Shown here: positions 38,401-51,500 of the stretch, piece by piece
How positions within the stretch are numbered: the first letter of the stretch is position 1
Layout of the letters: every line of letters begins with the position of its first letter
Translations under genes and position numbers: made by a program
Notes under the pieces: model-generated
The model's input: only the letters and a program-made list of their open reading frames with translations
Databases searched by the model: none
What the model was told of the DNA's origin: nothing
NCBI RefSeq assembly: GCF_030253575.1
Contig: NC_080568.1
Span: forward strand, 31,895,001-31,959,000
Direction of reading: 5' to 3'
Source of the DNA: Rhododendron vialii
Taxonomy: Eukaryota; Streptophyta; Magnoliopsida; Ericales; Ericaceae
Length of the DNA: 64,000 nt

Positions 38401-40154
38401 ATTGAACCTGACAATTCGCATTTCCAATATATGCTGAATGAATGAACCACAAAACTGACAGAAATCTGCATATGTCATGTGATTTGGCACCCCTAGCACA
38501 CAAACAAGAGTTTTCCTTCCAACCTTAACAACAAGAAAGAGACAGAATACAGTAAAAATTCTTCAAACTCAAGATACTATACTAAAAAGAGTAGATAGGA
38601 CTCAACAACAAATGAGAAGTGTAAATCTTAATGCAGTCCTTTACATATGGCAAACAGAAAGGTATTGCATATCCAATACTTCTGAGCATTTCTGGTCATA
38701 TCATATTTAAAGAGAACAGTTTAGATTTCAAAGCAACCAAACCTAAAACGAGAAGGGCAGTTATTAAAATGAGAGGGGGGAAAAACCTATTTAGTCATCT
38801 GCCAAGCATCAAATTATCTTCCAACAAGATTTAATTTCAACCAGACCAGTGAAAACCCAATTAAGTGACGTCTGGTTGCAATATCAAAGTTTACAAAGTC
38901 CTCTTTTCACCACATTTTCCAGGGACCAAACGAATTCTAGGAGCCAACAACTATATTGAGAGTTGAGACAGCAGTGTAAGTGAAGACATCAGATTTTAAA
39001 GCAATCAATTGCCAACAGATTTTGATTTTGGATACTTTAATATTGTTTCTGCGCTAATGCTAGGCTTTCGAAGACTTGTGAAACAAGACTCTATTTCATC
39101 CTGATAGATTGATCCCTTTCTGTTTGTGCCATAATAGCAGTTTGAATCTTTGTGATCCATCTCTTCTGTTACCTCACCACATGCCAGTGGGCAGTTGTGC
39201 TCGCGCATGTCAGAAGTGTCAGAGCTTGTTCAAATTTTATAATGGTCCAAAATAGTATATGAGCAGGAGCAGTTTCCCAACTCATTGCCAGTTGGTTTGA
39301 TTGGATGCTTTAAGTTTAACATCTCCTAATCAACAAAGTGAAGTGTCCATAGTTCTATGTATCACTTCAGACAAACCCCAAGGGGTTTGGCCAAGTGGAC
39401 ATGAGATTGCGTTTGCCTCAAGAGGTCGCAAGGTCGAATCTCACAAAAGCCAAAAGTTCCAAAACTTAGAGCCACTAGAGGTTTGCCCTGTTGTTAACTT
39501 CAGGGGCCTAGATTAGTCGAGGTGTGCGCAAGCTAGCCCGGAAACCCGTTATCAAACAAATATCACATGAAACGAGGGAATTGAATATACAAAAACTCGT
39601 AAAAACCCTACACCAAAGAAAACGTTCCAAAACTTGGGGCCACTGGAGTCTGGAGGTTTGCCCGGTTATTAACTTCACGAGTCCGGAGTAGTCAAGGTGC
39701 GCGCAAAGGTGCGCGCAAGCTGACGTAATTGAAAGAAAAAAGTATCACGCGAAACGGACAAACAAAAGATACAAAAACTCGTTTATAAACCCTAAACCAA
39801 AGGAAAGGACAGCTCAATGGGATGAATCAAACTTGTCCGCGCACGAATTTTCAACTCTACGCAGATCAAAACCGAAATTGGAAGCGATTCAGATACAAGT
39901 AGCGAAGGGGAGAGTGAGATTACGGGTAGTTGAGAAGGCGATGATGGTGCGAAGTCGTCGCGGTAGAGGTGCATGACGCCTCTGGTCTCTTCGATTCTAG
40001 GGTTTCCAGAAGAGAAGTGGAAGGCCTGAGTGGGGGTTGACGCGGACGATGACGTTGAGTCGCCGGGAATCATCATGGTGGCCGGAAGACGGAATATGTC
40101 TTCCGGCGAGGCTCCGGCGGAGGCACTTGTACTTGTTGAGGTTGCTTGTGACAT
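32479..40154 (-). CDS. BRIZ1: BRAP2 RING/UBP zinc-finger ubiquitin ligase, 495 aa, 12 exons
   Basis: E3 ubiquitin ligase subunit; in Arabidopsis BRIZ1 and BRIZ2 form a hetero-oligomer required for seed germination. Exons with consistent phases: 39924-40154, 38408-38523, 38196-38304, 37964-38078, 36037-36134, 34915-35021, 34591-34837, 34405-34458, 34030-34179, 33205-33269, 32718-32772, 32479-32619. Domains: RRM-like BRAP2 domain about 50-165 ([20 protein letters not shown]); RING about 186-225 ([17 protein letters not shown]); UBP-type zinc finger about 237-310 ([45 protein letters not shown]); long C-terminal coiled coil about 340-450; Ser/Asp-rich tail. All zinc ligands are visible. A (GA)n tract sits just upstream of the ATG. 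Intron 4 carries a LINE fragment, intron 1 a SINE. It has no counterpart at this position in my memory of the Arabidopsis block (Arabidopsis BRIZ1 is At2g42160). Confidence 0.94.
36985..37878 (+). mobile_element. LINE (non-LTR retrotransposon) fragment in BRIZ1 intron 4
   Basis: The plus strand encodes the endonuclease-to-reverse-transcriptase linker of plant L1 LINEs: [35 protein letters not shown], then after one or more frameshifts [10 protein letters not shown], and after the MITE a stretch ending [17 protein letters not shown] (start of the RT domain). The RT core itself is absent. It lies antisense to BRIZ1. Confidence 0.85.
37447..37681. mobile_element. Stowaway-like MITE nested in the LINE fragment
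   Basis: CTCCCTCCGCCCCATAAA and its inverse TTTATGGGACGGAGGGAG, with TA duplications at 37445-37446 and 37682-37683. It interrupts the LINE frame between KDEEIKDR and the EKLLNEKH-like continuation. Same family as 40740, 44361, 44603 and 57563. Confidence 0.88.
39381..39556 (+). mobile_element. tRNA-derived SINE in BRIZ1 intron 1
   Basis: Pol III A box TTGGCCAAGTGG (39388-39398) and B box AAGGTCGAATCTC (39430-39442), with the expected spacing of about 35 bases, then the body TTAACTTCAGGGGCCTAGAT / TTAGTCGAGGTGTGCGCAAG and the end CCGTTATCAAAC. It is the best-preserved of the SINE copies in the window and lies antisense to BRIZ1. Confidence 0.8.
39456..39806. repeat. Tandem duplication of SINE 3' half plus intron flank
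   Basis: GTTCCAAAACTT through ACCAAAG(A/G)AAA is repeated at 39456-39623 and 39624-39806, including the SINE tail and about 60 bp of flanking ATACAAAAACTCGT sequence. The second unit has an extra GGTGCGCGCAA duplication. It starts 118 bp downstream of BRIZ1 exon 1. Confidence 0.85.
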
Positions 40155-40159
40155 GGCTA

Positions 40160-40160
<1 letters not shown>

Positions 40161-40198
<38 letters not shown>
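40161..40198. repeat. (GA)n tract in the BRIZ1 5' leader
   Basis: About 19 GA units (CT in the direction of BRIZ1), a few bases upstream of the ATG at 40154. Confidence 0.92.
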
Positions 40199-40201
<3 letters not shown>

Positions 40202-40360
40202 TTGTATTTATAGTTTTGCGCGAGATTGATGATGGTTTATATACTGTTGTAGAGGAAGTGAGACAATCCTATACGGTCGAGATGCAAAAATTTGTACTCC
40301 CTATGCCCATATAGTGGAACTCGGATTCTCTGTAGTTTGACGGGAAAAAAACGGTTGTTC

Positions 40361-40521
40361 ATCTTAAGAATTAATGATCTAAAATATTTTTGAAACACTT
40401 TGAGATGATTGCGCTAAGTTAGACTGCCTACTCGACATCTTGAGAATTAGCGTTCTAAAATCTAAAATACTTTAAAATACTTTTGAAACACTTTCGAATG
40501 ATTGCGCTAAGTTAGATTGCC
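40361..40521. repeat. Two-copy tandem repeat upstream of BRIZ1
   Basis: ATCTT(A/G)AGAATTA...GAAACACTTTGAGATGATTG-type unit ending GCGCTAAGTTAGA(C/T)TGCC is present at 40361-40428 and 40437-40521; the second has an internal expansion of CTAAAATACTTT. Confidence 0.8.
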
Positions 40522-40739
40522 CTCTACGGTTCAAACAACCCACATTCTTTAAACTTTGAAAGTAGGTAATACCGCAAGAGTATCCTCACCAATGGGGGAA
40601 AAAAAAAAACTGCACCAGCCCAGTCTTGAATTTTGCATGGCTCTACTTTAATGATTGAAATTTTGCATTTTATAGAGTTCATTGAGAAGATTAATGATAA
40701 CAAAAAAAAATTTTATTGTAATGAAAACCTAGATAAATA

Positions 40740-40984
40740 CTCCCTCCGTTCCAAATTAAATGTCATTTTTTGATATTCATGTCAATTTTAATTCCTTATA
40801 TCTTTCAATATGGATTTCAAAAAATATACAATATGAATCTTGTTTGATAGTTTTCAATTAATTCTATTATACAAAATTTTCAAATTCATGAAAAAAATTA
40901 ATAGATTGAAAGATATAAGCGATGAAAAATAATATGAATTTCAAAATTTGTCATCCTTTTTAGGACTTTTTAGGACAGAGAGAG
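40740..40984. mobile_element. Stowaway-like MITE
   Basis: CTCCCTCCGTTCCAAATT at the left, GGACAGAGAGAG at the right, TA duplications on both sides. The interior shares TTATATCTTTCAATAT and AATATGAATCTTGTTTGATA words with the other members of the family. Confidence 0.8.
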
Positions 40985-42059
40985 TATAATTATGTTTCAC
41001 ATTTATATCTTGAAAAGTTAACAGAACGGCTCACTTGATTGAATTGCTTTACTCTATTTCAAGATGTCAACGTTCATGTGTTTTGAGTATGATCAAATTT
41101 AACATGATTTTTGCATGGTTGAATTTCTCAACGAACTCTTGAATCATCAAATGAAACTCTAGTAAAACAAATAGTATCAGTAACCATTGATTACAAAGGA
41201 AAAAGAGAGAAAAATCTAAATCAAGAAACTCTACAATCTTGCAAGGCTGCAATAATCCTTAATGAGATCCAGGAAATGGTTTTCTACCGAGCACCAAAAA
41301 CATCTCAATCCCAAAATCCTCTCGCCGCTCTCGGAGTAAAAAAGGAGCTCTGCTGGAACTAAATGAACCCATTTAGAGTTGGTCTTCAACAGTTCATATC
41401 GGAACGGAAATTTTGAGTTCTACAGACTTCAGCACCTCTTCGCCCATCTCCTTGCATCCAACTAATTTCTGATCAGAAAGAAGGGAAAAACACAAGCATT
41501 ACCCATTTGATTAGCAGCAAATTTATTCTACTCTTGGGATTGACGAAGAAATTTTACGACAGACACACCACACAGAAGCTTGGGCGTGAGCGACATGAAG
41601 CAGAAACGAACCAAAACCTTGTGCAAGTACTAAAGCGAACAGTGAAAAGGAAAATTGGAAAAACAAAAGTCGGAGCATCTACATACATTTACTGCGGAGT
41701 ATATGTCGCCAGTGCGAAACCCCCCTATTCAGAGTATCCAAGACAGCAGTCTCGATTCTCTGGGCAGCTTTGGCTTCGCCTAAGCCATACTTCAAAAGCA
41801 TAGCAGCACTTAGAATGGTTGCTAAAGGGTTCGCTTTATCCTGCATATTAGACCCATGCTCCATAAACATTCACATAAACTTACGGAATCGGAAAAAGGA
41901 TCGTCAGAGAAAAGAATATTGAACTTTCATGAATTCAACTTGTCCAGCAATATCAGGTGCCGACCCATGTATAGGTTCAAAAAGTCCAGGTCCCTGCAGA
42001 CAAATAATTGCCAAACAAACAAGAAATCAAGTGTCATTCTACTACACAACTTCCATCTA

Positions 42060-42266
<207 letters not shown>

Positions 42267-44360
42267 TCAGATGGATAGGACAACTGATATTGTCAGTATG
42301 CTTGAAATTGTACATAAAGAGAGCAACATAAATTACAACGAATTTTTTTTCACAAACACGAGGCAAACCTGTTTTGGATTGCGAGCAAGCTGCATTGCAG
42401 CATTGTCAACGTACATGTGAGTGAGTTCAACATCAGGGTACTCTGAGGCAACTGCCATTACTCTTTTTCTCCAAAGCATGGATGCCTGGCAAATACACAG
42501 AAATAATCATACTACAACGATATGACACTGAATTTTCATCTTTAGCCTCTTTCATCTATCACTATTGTTAAATGCAATTTTCAAAGAAAAAAATGTGAAC
42601 TTAAGAATCAATGTGTAATTGCGTTAGTGTCATCGAACTCAACGTGACATTTCGACCTCACAACCTTGCATTGCTCTAAATTGAAAAGAAGGCAGAGGCT
42701 CTATCAGATGTGTAAACCAGCAAAAAATTAACTTTCATACATAACAAAACATTACAACTTTGAAGCACCTCCAAGACATTGGCTTTATCTACAGAACAGA
42801 GCTTCCCACGCCGCTTTCAAGCAGTCTCAAATGCAATGTGAGCAATCCGATCAATCTGTCAAGAGAAATTTTTAGATCAGCAATCCTGTGGCAAAAGTAG
42901 TATACAAGCAATATTTACTACAAGGGGGAAACAAGCTTCTTCAGGTATGATCAGGAAATTCAAAATCTCAGTCAGAAAAGGATTGCCTAAATGCACTCTT
43001 ATTTTCTTTGGTGGCACGGTGGCACCACATAAAGAATTACCAAGCTGTACCCAAATCTAAATTCTTGTTGTAAGTTATCTGAAACAAAAAAACCAAGGAG
43101 AAAATTTAAAGGTGTACCACCTTCACTTTTCAGCGGGGAAAAAGAATATTATTTCAAGCACCCTCTTGTTTTACCTTCCATCCACAACATAGGTAGATGC
43201 AAAAAAGTAAAGCAATACCTAGTATACTCGAAATTTTAACACTAACACCACATGGAATTAGAGAATTCACATCGAAGTTCATTGGTCAGAGAGTCACGCT
43301 AGATAATTACCTCATAAGTAGCATAGACCTCAGTGTTAAATCCAATCTCCTGTCCATCTTCATTTGTTCCAAAACCCCTTGGTTTTCCAAAATAAATTCC
43401 TATTGTCAGTAAATGCTAGCATCAACATTCTTGAAATCTTTACTACAAAAACTAAACAAATAAAGAATATAGACAGAATGGCAGATAATCCATGCAGAGT
43501 AAGCTCCCTTACAACCAAGTATACTAACCTCCAGTAAGCTCCCTCACAACCATGAGGTCAACGCCTTCAGCAACCTCTTTCTTCAAAGTTGAAGCATCTA
43601 CTAACTAGATCAGGTGAACATACAGAATAAGCATCTAAAACCGGTGGACAAAACATAGAAGTTACATAGATACAAGTGGAATTTGGGAAGTGCCAAAGAT
43701 GATTGATCGCTTGTTAAATTGGAAGGCGTGAAGAGTCATTCTATAGCAGCCACAAAAGGTTACCATCAACTGGAAATTGTAAAAAACAAATTCACTAGTG
43801 TCTCCGTCAACACAACCTAAATCCACATCTTTGCAAAGGAATTGTTCAATATATCCTGGTAATATTTAGAAAAAGATCAAAAAATCCCGAAAGTTTGACG
43901 AAAGCACAAAAAGAACTCGTTTATTTTAGCATGTCTTGTTATACCTGGAATTTATTTACTTGTCTCTATGCCATAATGTCGTGTTCATGGCACATTTTCG
44001 TTCAATATTTGAAGCTTTTGTATGATTGATGGACTAAAACTGGAGATAATGAAAAGGGGCATCCAGAGCAAACCGATAAACTATGATACATACCAATGTA
44101 CCATTAGCTTGTGAAAATTGTTTTCTGTTATCCTTTTCCTTTCTTTTAAGTAGCGACAGTGTGGCAAGAACTTTTACATTGGAGTAGTAATATGAATTTG
44201 AAGCCAAGACCTTAATGTACACCTAATGGACCTTATTGTACCATTTTAATACTTCACGTACCAATAAAATAAATTGATACTACTAGCTTTGGCAAATAGA
44301 GATTCTATCCTTAAACAAACCTGGCTCGAGCTATCTCTGCTTGTGGCCAAAAACTTGTTA

Positions 44361-44597
44361 CTCCCTCCGTCCGGATTTAATTGTCCTTAGTTCTATTCTA
44401 ACCAGCTAAAAAATGGGTTATATCTTTGAATCCGTAATGAATTTCATATCAAATATGGATCTTGTTTGATAGATCTCAATTAGTTCTATAATACAATGTT
44501 TTCGAAATCACGTAAAACATTATAAATTGGAAGATATAATCAATTGAAAAATGGCACGAACTCTAAAAAAGGACTATTAAATCCGGACTGAGGGAGT
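44361..44597. mobile_element. Stowaway-like MITE, first of a head-to-head pair
   Basis: CTCCCTCCGTCCGGATTTAA at the left, AATCCGGACTGAGGGAG at the right, TA duplications. In intron 3 of the isopropylmalate dehydrogenase copy; followed after a few bases by an inverted second copy. Confidence 0.88.
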
Positions 44598-44602
44598 TAT
44601 TA

Positions 44603-44838
44603 CTCCCTCAGTCCGGATTTAATAGTCCTATTTGAAAGTTCATGCCATTTTTCAATCGATTATATCTTGTAATTTATAATATTTTATGTAATTTTGAAAA
44701 CATTGTCTTACAGAACTAATTGAGATCTATCAAACAAGATTCATATTGGATATAAAATTCATTACCAATTTAAAGATATAGCTCATTTTTTATCCAGTTA
44801 GAATTGAACGAGGGACTATTAAATCAGGACGGAGGGAG
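44603..44838. mobile_element. Stowaway-like MITE, second of a head-to-head pair
   Basis: Reverse-complement orientation relative to 44361-44597 throughout its interior; CTCCCTCAGTCCGGATTTAA at the left, CAGGACGGAGGGAG at the right, TA duplications at 44601-44602 and 44839-44840. The two together form a near-palindrome of about 478 bp. Confidence 0.88.
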
Positions 44839-44956
44839 TACTTATTAGAGACATATTAGCTAACTTAATTCCCTTAGCAAAAAATCTCACCCCCAACACA
44901 ACAATTTCATGTCCGTCAACTTTTGAAATACTAGGACACAATATAGATGATAGATC

Positions 44957-45802
44957 ATTACAAGCAGTGTTCTAAAAGAAGGATTTAATCCCCGATTAAT
45001 CGGAAATTTGGCCTAACCGATTAGATTAATGCCTAGTCGGTTGAATTAGTAGGTCAGGAGGTTAATCGGAGTTAGTCAGCGATTAGTCGATTAATCGGTT
45101 AATGGGCGATTAGTCGGCTATTGGGCGATTAATAAGGGTCAAATCTATAATTTTGGAAAATCAATGGGTGTAATTGTTATATACTCATACCAGTTTAAAG
45201 GGCTTCGAATCATAGTTTTTAGGACTTGTTCAACACCCAGTCATCGATTGATCGATCTTGAAGTCACATGTCATATCTCTATGAAACCCTAAAACACAAG
45301 ATCTCCGAGCCGCCTATCGCCTCTCTCTCTCTCTCTCAAATTCGAGATTTCCTCTCACTCCACGTCTCCACCGACCTCGAACATTAGTTTTTCTTTTTTT
45401 GAAAATCCCATACCCATATTGACATGTTAGTGATTCTGGAAACAAAGTGTAGTAATATTTTTTATTAAATCTTAACACGAAGTGTAGTATTGTTTGGTGT
45501 ATATAAATAAAGTTATTATAATTGGTAAGTGACTAATAAATGAACGGTGTTATAATCATGTTAACATTTTTCTGTAAATGAGAGATTTCTATGTCATATT
45601 TGAAAAACAATTGATGTTGATGGATTGATAGATGAATGTTCAATTTTTTATAAGAGTTGTCATTGGGGGTATTTATATATAAATAAATAAAAACCCAACT
45701 AATTGCTACAAGCCGATTAATCGGTGATTAATAGGTCTCGAAGCTCGAAAGTGATCGACTGAGCGACGAACGCCGAGCAACTTTTAGAACATTGATTACA
45801 AG
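44957..45802. mobile_element. hAT-like non-autonomous transposon (830 bp) with perfect 8-bp target duplication
   Basis: Element 44965-45794: CAGTGTTCTAAAAG at the left and CTTTTAGAACATTG at the right (13 of 14 bp paired), flanked by ATTACAAG at 44957-44964 and 45795-45802. GATTAATCGG-like words cluster near both ends. No transposase seen. In intron 3 of the isopropylmalate dehydrogenase copy. Confidence 0.85.
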
Positions 45803-47215
45803 CGTCATGTCTTTGAAGGTAACCCGTTACATCGCCTTAGATACTCAAGTTCACACCTTTATACATCCAATGATCAAGAAAGATCAACATTTTCACAACT
45901 ATAGCTGTCTACGTAAGTCACTGTTTTCGGGTAGTCTAGGAGTATAAAACAAAATCCAACTACTCTTAGCCCTTAGGATAGAGCGAGATCAGAGTCTCCA
46001 GAGGTTAATGGTCATAATCCATTGGTTACCTGTGGCAGTACAGAAGCAGGCCTCAAGTTTGCAAAGACCTTAAGACCTTGCCTAAGCTGAAGTAATCCAG
46101 TCTCAGGCTTCATATGTTTTTCGTTATTATCCCATTTATACCTGAAAACCACAAAACTAAGCATCACCGAGGCTAATACCAAAATAGAGAACCATAGATA
46201 TTGTGAAAGTAATGAGGTGCAATTACCCTCCAATTGTGCCAAGAAGAACAGCATCAGATTGCTTTGCAGCCGAAAGGGTCTCCTCTGGCAATGAAACTCC
46301 AGTCACATCCAAGGCAGCCCCACCCATTAGCATCTCCTTGAAACCAAATTCAAGCCCTGATATATAAATGCAAGTGTAATATAATCAACCTGCGCCTTCA
46401 GTTTAGGATGCCTTCGGCAAAAATAGCCCAATCTCCAATGTAGACCCCAAAACCCAACCAACCGGTCTTTATTTTCGTAATTGCATGTTGCCAACTTATG
46501 ATTTGTAGTCCTTTAGTCAAACCGGGGGACTCAGATTAAATAAATAATAATACTAATAATCACTCCACTCCTTCAGTCAAACCTACACCAAATTCAGTTT
46601 TACTCAAATCAAGAGAGACTCAAATTTTGCTAGGCTATCTCTTCACTCCCAAATTTACAATTCCAGAAATGAAGCTTTTACTCAAATTTGTGCTTAGATT
46701 TGAGTTTGCCCATTGGAGCATTTCATACCAAATGAACTTTAACTCAAATTTGAGTAAAAGTGTGAGTAATAAGGGATGGAGATGCTCTTCTAAACCCTAA
46801 ACCCTGGGGAAAAAAAAACAAACATCTTCAAAAACAAACTTTCAAAGCATACTATATTCTATAACAGTAGTTAATCTAAACCCGACTTTCATTCATCCAA
46901 TCAAGGAATGAAAACTAGGACCTCTGTTTTCTAGGTAAAGCAACGGGAAACTCACATTCGGAAATTGATTTTAGCCTTTTAGGGTTTATGGGGAGTACCT
47001 TCGAGAGACCCGGCGAGTTCAAGGACGTTTTTGGCGACGGAGATGACTTCGGGGTCGATGCCATCGCCGGGAAGCAGAGTGATGGTGTAGCGCCTAGAGG
47101 GTGAGGTGGCAGAGCAGCGGATAGTAGCGAATTTGAGGGAGTGTTTGGATAGAGGTTTGGAATTGGAGTGATTGGGTCTAAATGCGATGACATTGCGTTG
47201 CATAGAAGCCACCAT

Positions 47216-48519
47216 TGCTGAGTGACAAGTGCAGAGAGAGAGGAACCTTGCACTGCTGCGAAGCCGATGTAGGGAGAGATTGGCGCAAAATTCCGTGGAG
47301 TACGGTTGTGTTTCCCCAAACCCCAACATCAGTAAATAGGCGTGGTTAGGGAACACGAGTTTTGTTTTTACTGGCCGCGAATAATTACTCCTGGCCACGG
47401 ATAATTTTAAAAGCGTGATTACTGTGCACGATGGTTGGTTTTTTTCCCCCTGGCAATAGACCTCGCAAGTTGAACATGCGAGGTTTTAATATGTCAAACT
47501 CCGTTTGGACGTTCCTCGCATCTCCAAGACGTGCATCTCCAAGACGGCAAGACCACGACGGTCTCTCCTCGTCATTCCATCGCCGGCTGCCGTCCCTCAA
47601 CGCCCACTTCTCTCTCTCTCCCTACTTCTCTGCCATCTATCTCCCCCTCCCATAACAGGTACATCTCTCTCCTTTCCCGGCAATAATTACGACTATGTAC
47701 TATTTGTTTTCAATCTGGGTTGATAATACTATTCATATTTAGGGATTTCTGCATAAAGTGATGCTTAAATGGTATAAAAAAGACATACTTGCACATGAAT
47801 TGAAAAGATCTTGAAGAAACACGGATGGTGAACCAGACGAAAGACTGGTCATTAATCATTTTGGCATGGTCTACGGAATGCATGTGTTGGAGTAGGAAAG
47901 TTTGAATTTGACAAGACACAATTGAGATGGAACTTGATTCGGCTAAATTCAATGAGAAAAAAGATAACCGATGAGAAATCCAATCTAGTACAGTATTTCA
48001 TTAATTTCAACATGTCTTGCTCCATGTGCGATGTGGCTGCGGTCGAAGGTTGTAGCAGTTCAAGAAGATCACCGCCTGCAATTCAGAAAACCCGTTGGAT
48101 CAACCAGAGTGAAACAAAGATCAGTAAGGTTGTATTTGGATCAAGCATTTAAGGAGGAATTTGCCGAGAGAAAAGAAGATTAAGAAAGATTAAATAGCAA
48201 ACATTGTATCCACTGACGATTCCCTTTACGTTGCCTATTCCTCCAGCAAATCCTTGATCCAAACCCACGCTAAAGGAACGCTGATGCACTGTTTCATTAA
48301 TAGGAGAGGTAGTAAAGACAGCGACAGGGGCTGTACCTGTGAATTTTGGATTCTTCTCCTATATGCCGTGTATGGTATCTTCTTTGCCAAAAATTCTGGA
48401 GTTCCAGTATAAATCTCACCTTCACTTCTATTTGTGAAGTCAATCCAAACTAAACCATCCGTCCCTTGTAACTTTACTTTACAGATACAATAGCTCCACA
48501 CCACATGTGAAAAACCGTG
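47216..48519. other. Intergenic: promoter of the IMDH copy and 3' flank of RUG3
   Basis: No coding frame of its own. A hairpin pairing ACCTCGCA (47459-47466) with TGCGAGGT (47477-47484) and a CT-rich stretch (47607-47620) are seen. 48240-48519 is presumably the RUG3 3' UTR. Confidence 0.45.
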
Positions 48520-51500
48520 CTACTCTCTTTCGTGACCTAACCTCGAAACCAAACAGATTACATGAGATGCACCAATTGCGACAGAGAGCACATGATGAGT
48601 CCCCAATCCATCATCCTCCGTTAGAAACTTAACTTCAACAGGAAAAGGTTGCACTTCAGGCAGTCCAGGAATACCTAATTGTGAATCCTTGGCATTTCCC
48701 CACATGTACAGTTTCCCTTTATCTGCACATGCAACAAAATTCTTTATTCAGTTTGTTGCAACCAAAAGGACAAAATTATGAAATGCAAGTACATACTAGA
48801 TAGTGCTCTTCTTCAAAAGATTGTCATAGAGTCAATGCCGACTCTTGATATCATCCCAAATTACAATAAGCAAAATGACAATATCAAAACATACAGACAA
48901 CATAACATAAACCCGGCCGTGTCATCATTGAACCATTGGTCCATATTAATCACTTGGAACTTCTTATCTCAAGATATAAAAAGTAGTAGAATAGTTCCTT
49001 CCAAGTGATCAACTATCCAAAAATGTCACGCTACTTGAAATATCTTCCATATCTCTTCGGCAGTGTAGCAGGGACTCATCTGTTATCCTCATTCCTCATG
49101 CTACATGATATGTGCGAAAACAGAAGCTCATGTTATCTAATGAAAATTTTCTAGCCTCATATGGATGGGATATTAAAAAAAATTCATACCTTTTCTTAAT
49201 CCCAGTTGATTTTGAGTACATTCTAAATAATTGACAACAAATAATATTGAGCATAGAAGCATATTGCAGAATTGAACTATGAGTTTTGGGCGCGCCCTCA
49301 TACCCATACCGTCCCATACCCACACCAGATACGCATCTCTGAGTCCATTTAACATAGATAGTTATGGTAACAAGGGAAAATGCATCCATGATTCTGAGTG
49401 TGTTGCTATAAATCCGAAAGTATGATTGAGCCAAGATTTGCCACTTTGTGCATATTGCCAAAGGTTAGGTCTGTCTCCAATCTTCTCCCGCCCATACTCC
49501 CAATGATTGGGGACTACATGGGTTCTGTTGTTGTTGTTGTGTTGTATAGTTTTCCCTTCGTGTGCTTCGCCACATAATGTTATACAAAATTTCCTTAGTT
49601 TCATTGTTGCTGATATAAATATCTCCTTCATAATTTTCCTCTAAGATGCTACTCATGCTGGGTCCTCTCAGTGGAGAAGTCTTTCCCAATTGTTCTCTAA
49701 GCTGTTAATGAGAGCAGGACATCTTAGCAGGTCCTCTGCTGTTGAGATATTGTAGAAAATCAATGAATGCCAGTAGCAGTTCAACTCTGACTTCTGTTTC
49801 TACCTATGGAGTAGTATTTCTTACTTGAAACATTCCAGCACGGGATACAAAACAATCTTGTGCCATCTGAGGGTTCAAAAGGCAAAATGGCAGCACAGGC
49901 TCCCACTTGGGAAGAGTACTATGTTTGCAGCCATACCCAACCGTCCACGGTTTAGTTTTGTCAGAAAAATAGATGACACAAGTTTACAGTGGTTCTATAA
50001 ACAGATGAAATAAAGACCAACCACAAGACCTTTTATCTTGTGCAACAATTAAACATAGGGGATCTTTTCTCACCAGTTATAGCTGCTGATGATGAACCCC
50101 CGCAAGCAATATGGGTAACCCTTTCATCAGCTAAACCCTCAATTGGCACAGGAATTTTCTGATTTTGGGTAGAATAATGACCCAACTGACCATGTCCGCC
50201 ATGACCCCAGGACAGCACTTTACCGTCATCTGAAATTGAATGTTATAAATGGATGGAAGAAAACATTGGCCTACAATTGAGATTATACAGAAATTGGTGC
50301 TAAATAGATTTCAGTAGTCAGTTTACCAGTCAAAGCAAGAGAGTGGTATCCACCACCTGCTATTTGAATTATACGAACATCGTCAAGGCTAGGGATTGGT
50401 TTTGGTTTCCACCCGCCAACAGTATCACCTCTTCCAAGCTCATAGTTAGAGTTTGCTGTGTAAAGACACCAATTTGAATCAAGATGTCCCTCTTCGCATA
50501 GCAAAAGAGAAAAAAAGGACAGAACAGCCACATGCTCAAATTATGGCAAAGGATCAGATTTTAACAAAATTCATCGCATTCTTAAATAGGAAAACAACAA
50601 TGCAAATCGTAAACTGGAAAGTAAATGAAGAGGATAAAAGGTTGCCAATATAGAATGTGGAATTCTCACCACCCCAATTCCAAAGTTGTCCCTCTTTTGT
50701 CAGAGCCATGGTGAAAAAACCTCCACAGGATACAGCAGCCACAGGCACAGGTAATGCTTTTACTTTGGAAGGAATGCTTAGTCCACTAGCCTCACTTGGT
50801 CCACGACCGGGACCGAGGCCCAATCTGCCATCACCCTCATCTCGACCCCATGTATAAAGTTCACCTTTAAAATGAAGGGAGAAGAGATTAAATGTTTGAA
50901 CAGATACGCCATAGAATGATAGAAATAGTAAATCAATGAAATTACCAAGTCAATAATAGCATTGCATACATGCTTGGCAACACTTTGCAGCCGTTTTATC
51001 AAAAAAGATGTGATCACGTGAAGGAAAACTTTGATCTTGTAATGTGAATAAACCCTGACTAGCTGCTTTATACATTCCTATTCTGATCCAAATGCGGTAC
51101 CGGAGTTGAGATTGTGTTGCTTAACAGGAGATTATATTGCTGTCAAGCATTAAGATGCAGCTCCACTTTTCAGGGGAGCCCAAACGAGCAGGGTAACTAA
51201 GAACTGTTTGCCTTGCAGTATAATGGGAACTGTCTCGTATCTGAAAAAAGGTTGGAACCCACGAAAAAATATCTGACACATAAATATCTGATGCAGTCAA
51301 AATTCAAGTTGAATCACCAAATGGGTACAATATAGGAAGTCCACACTGAGGAGGCAGTGAAAGGTTCCACATTGTTCTATTTCTTTCTATTTATGCATTA
51401 TATGATAAAGTTCAACCATTCGCTTGAGCTTTTACAACAGCTGATTGTCTATCATAGTGTGATAATTTTGACTATAGGAGATCTTTAATTCAAGTCTCCG

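Noticed and set aside
39430-39442. tRNA gene suggested by B-box-like sequence
   Set aside because: No cloverleaf, no acceptor stem; the tRNA-related head belongs to a SINE.
42817-42819. TGA in IMDH exon 6 as a sequencing error only
   Set aside because: It could be one, but a frameshift and three substitutions at invariant sites in other exons make decay the simpler reading.
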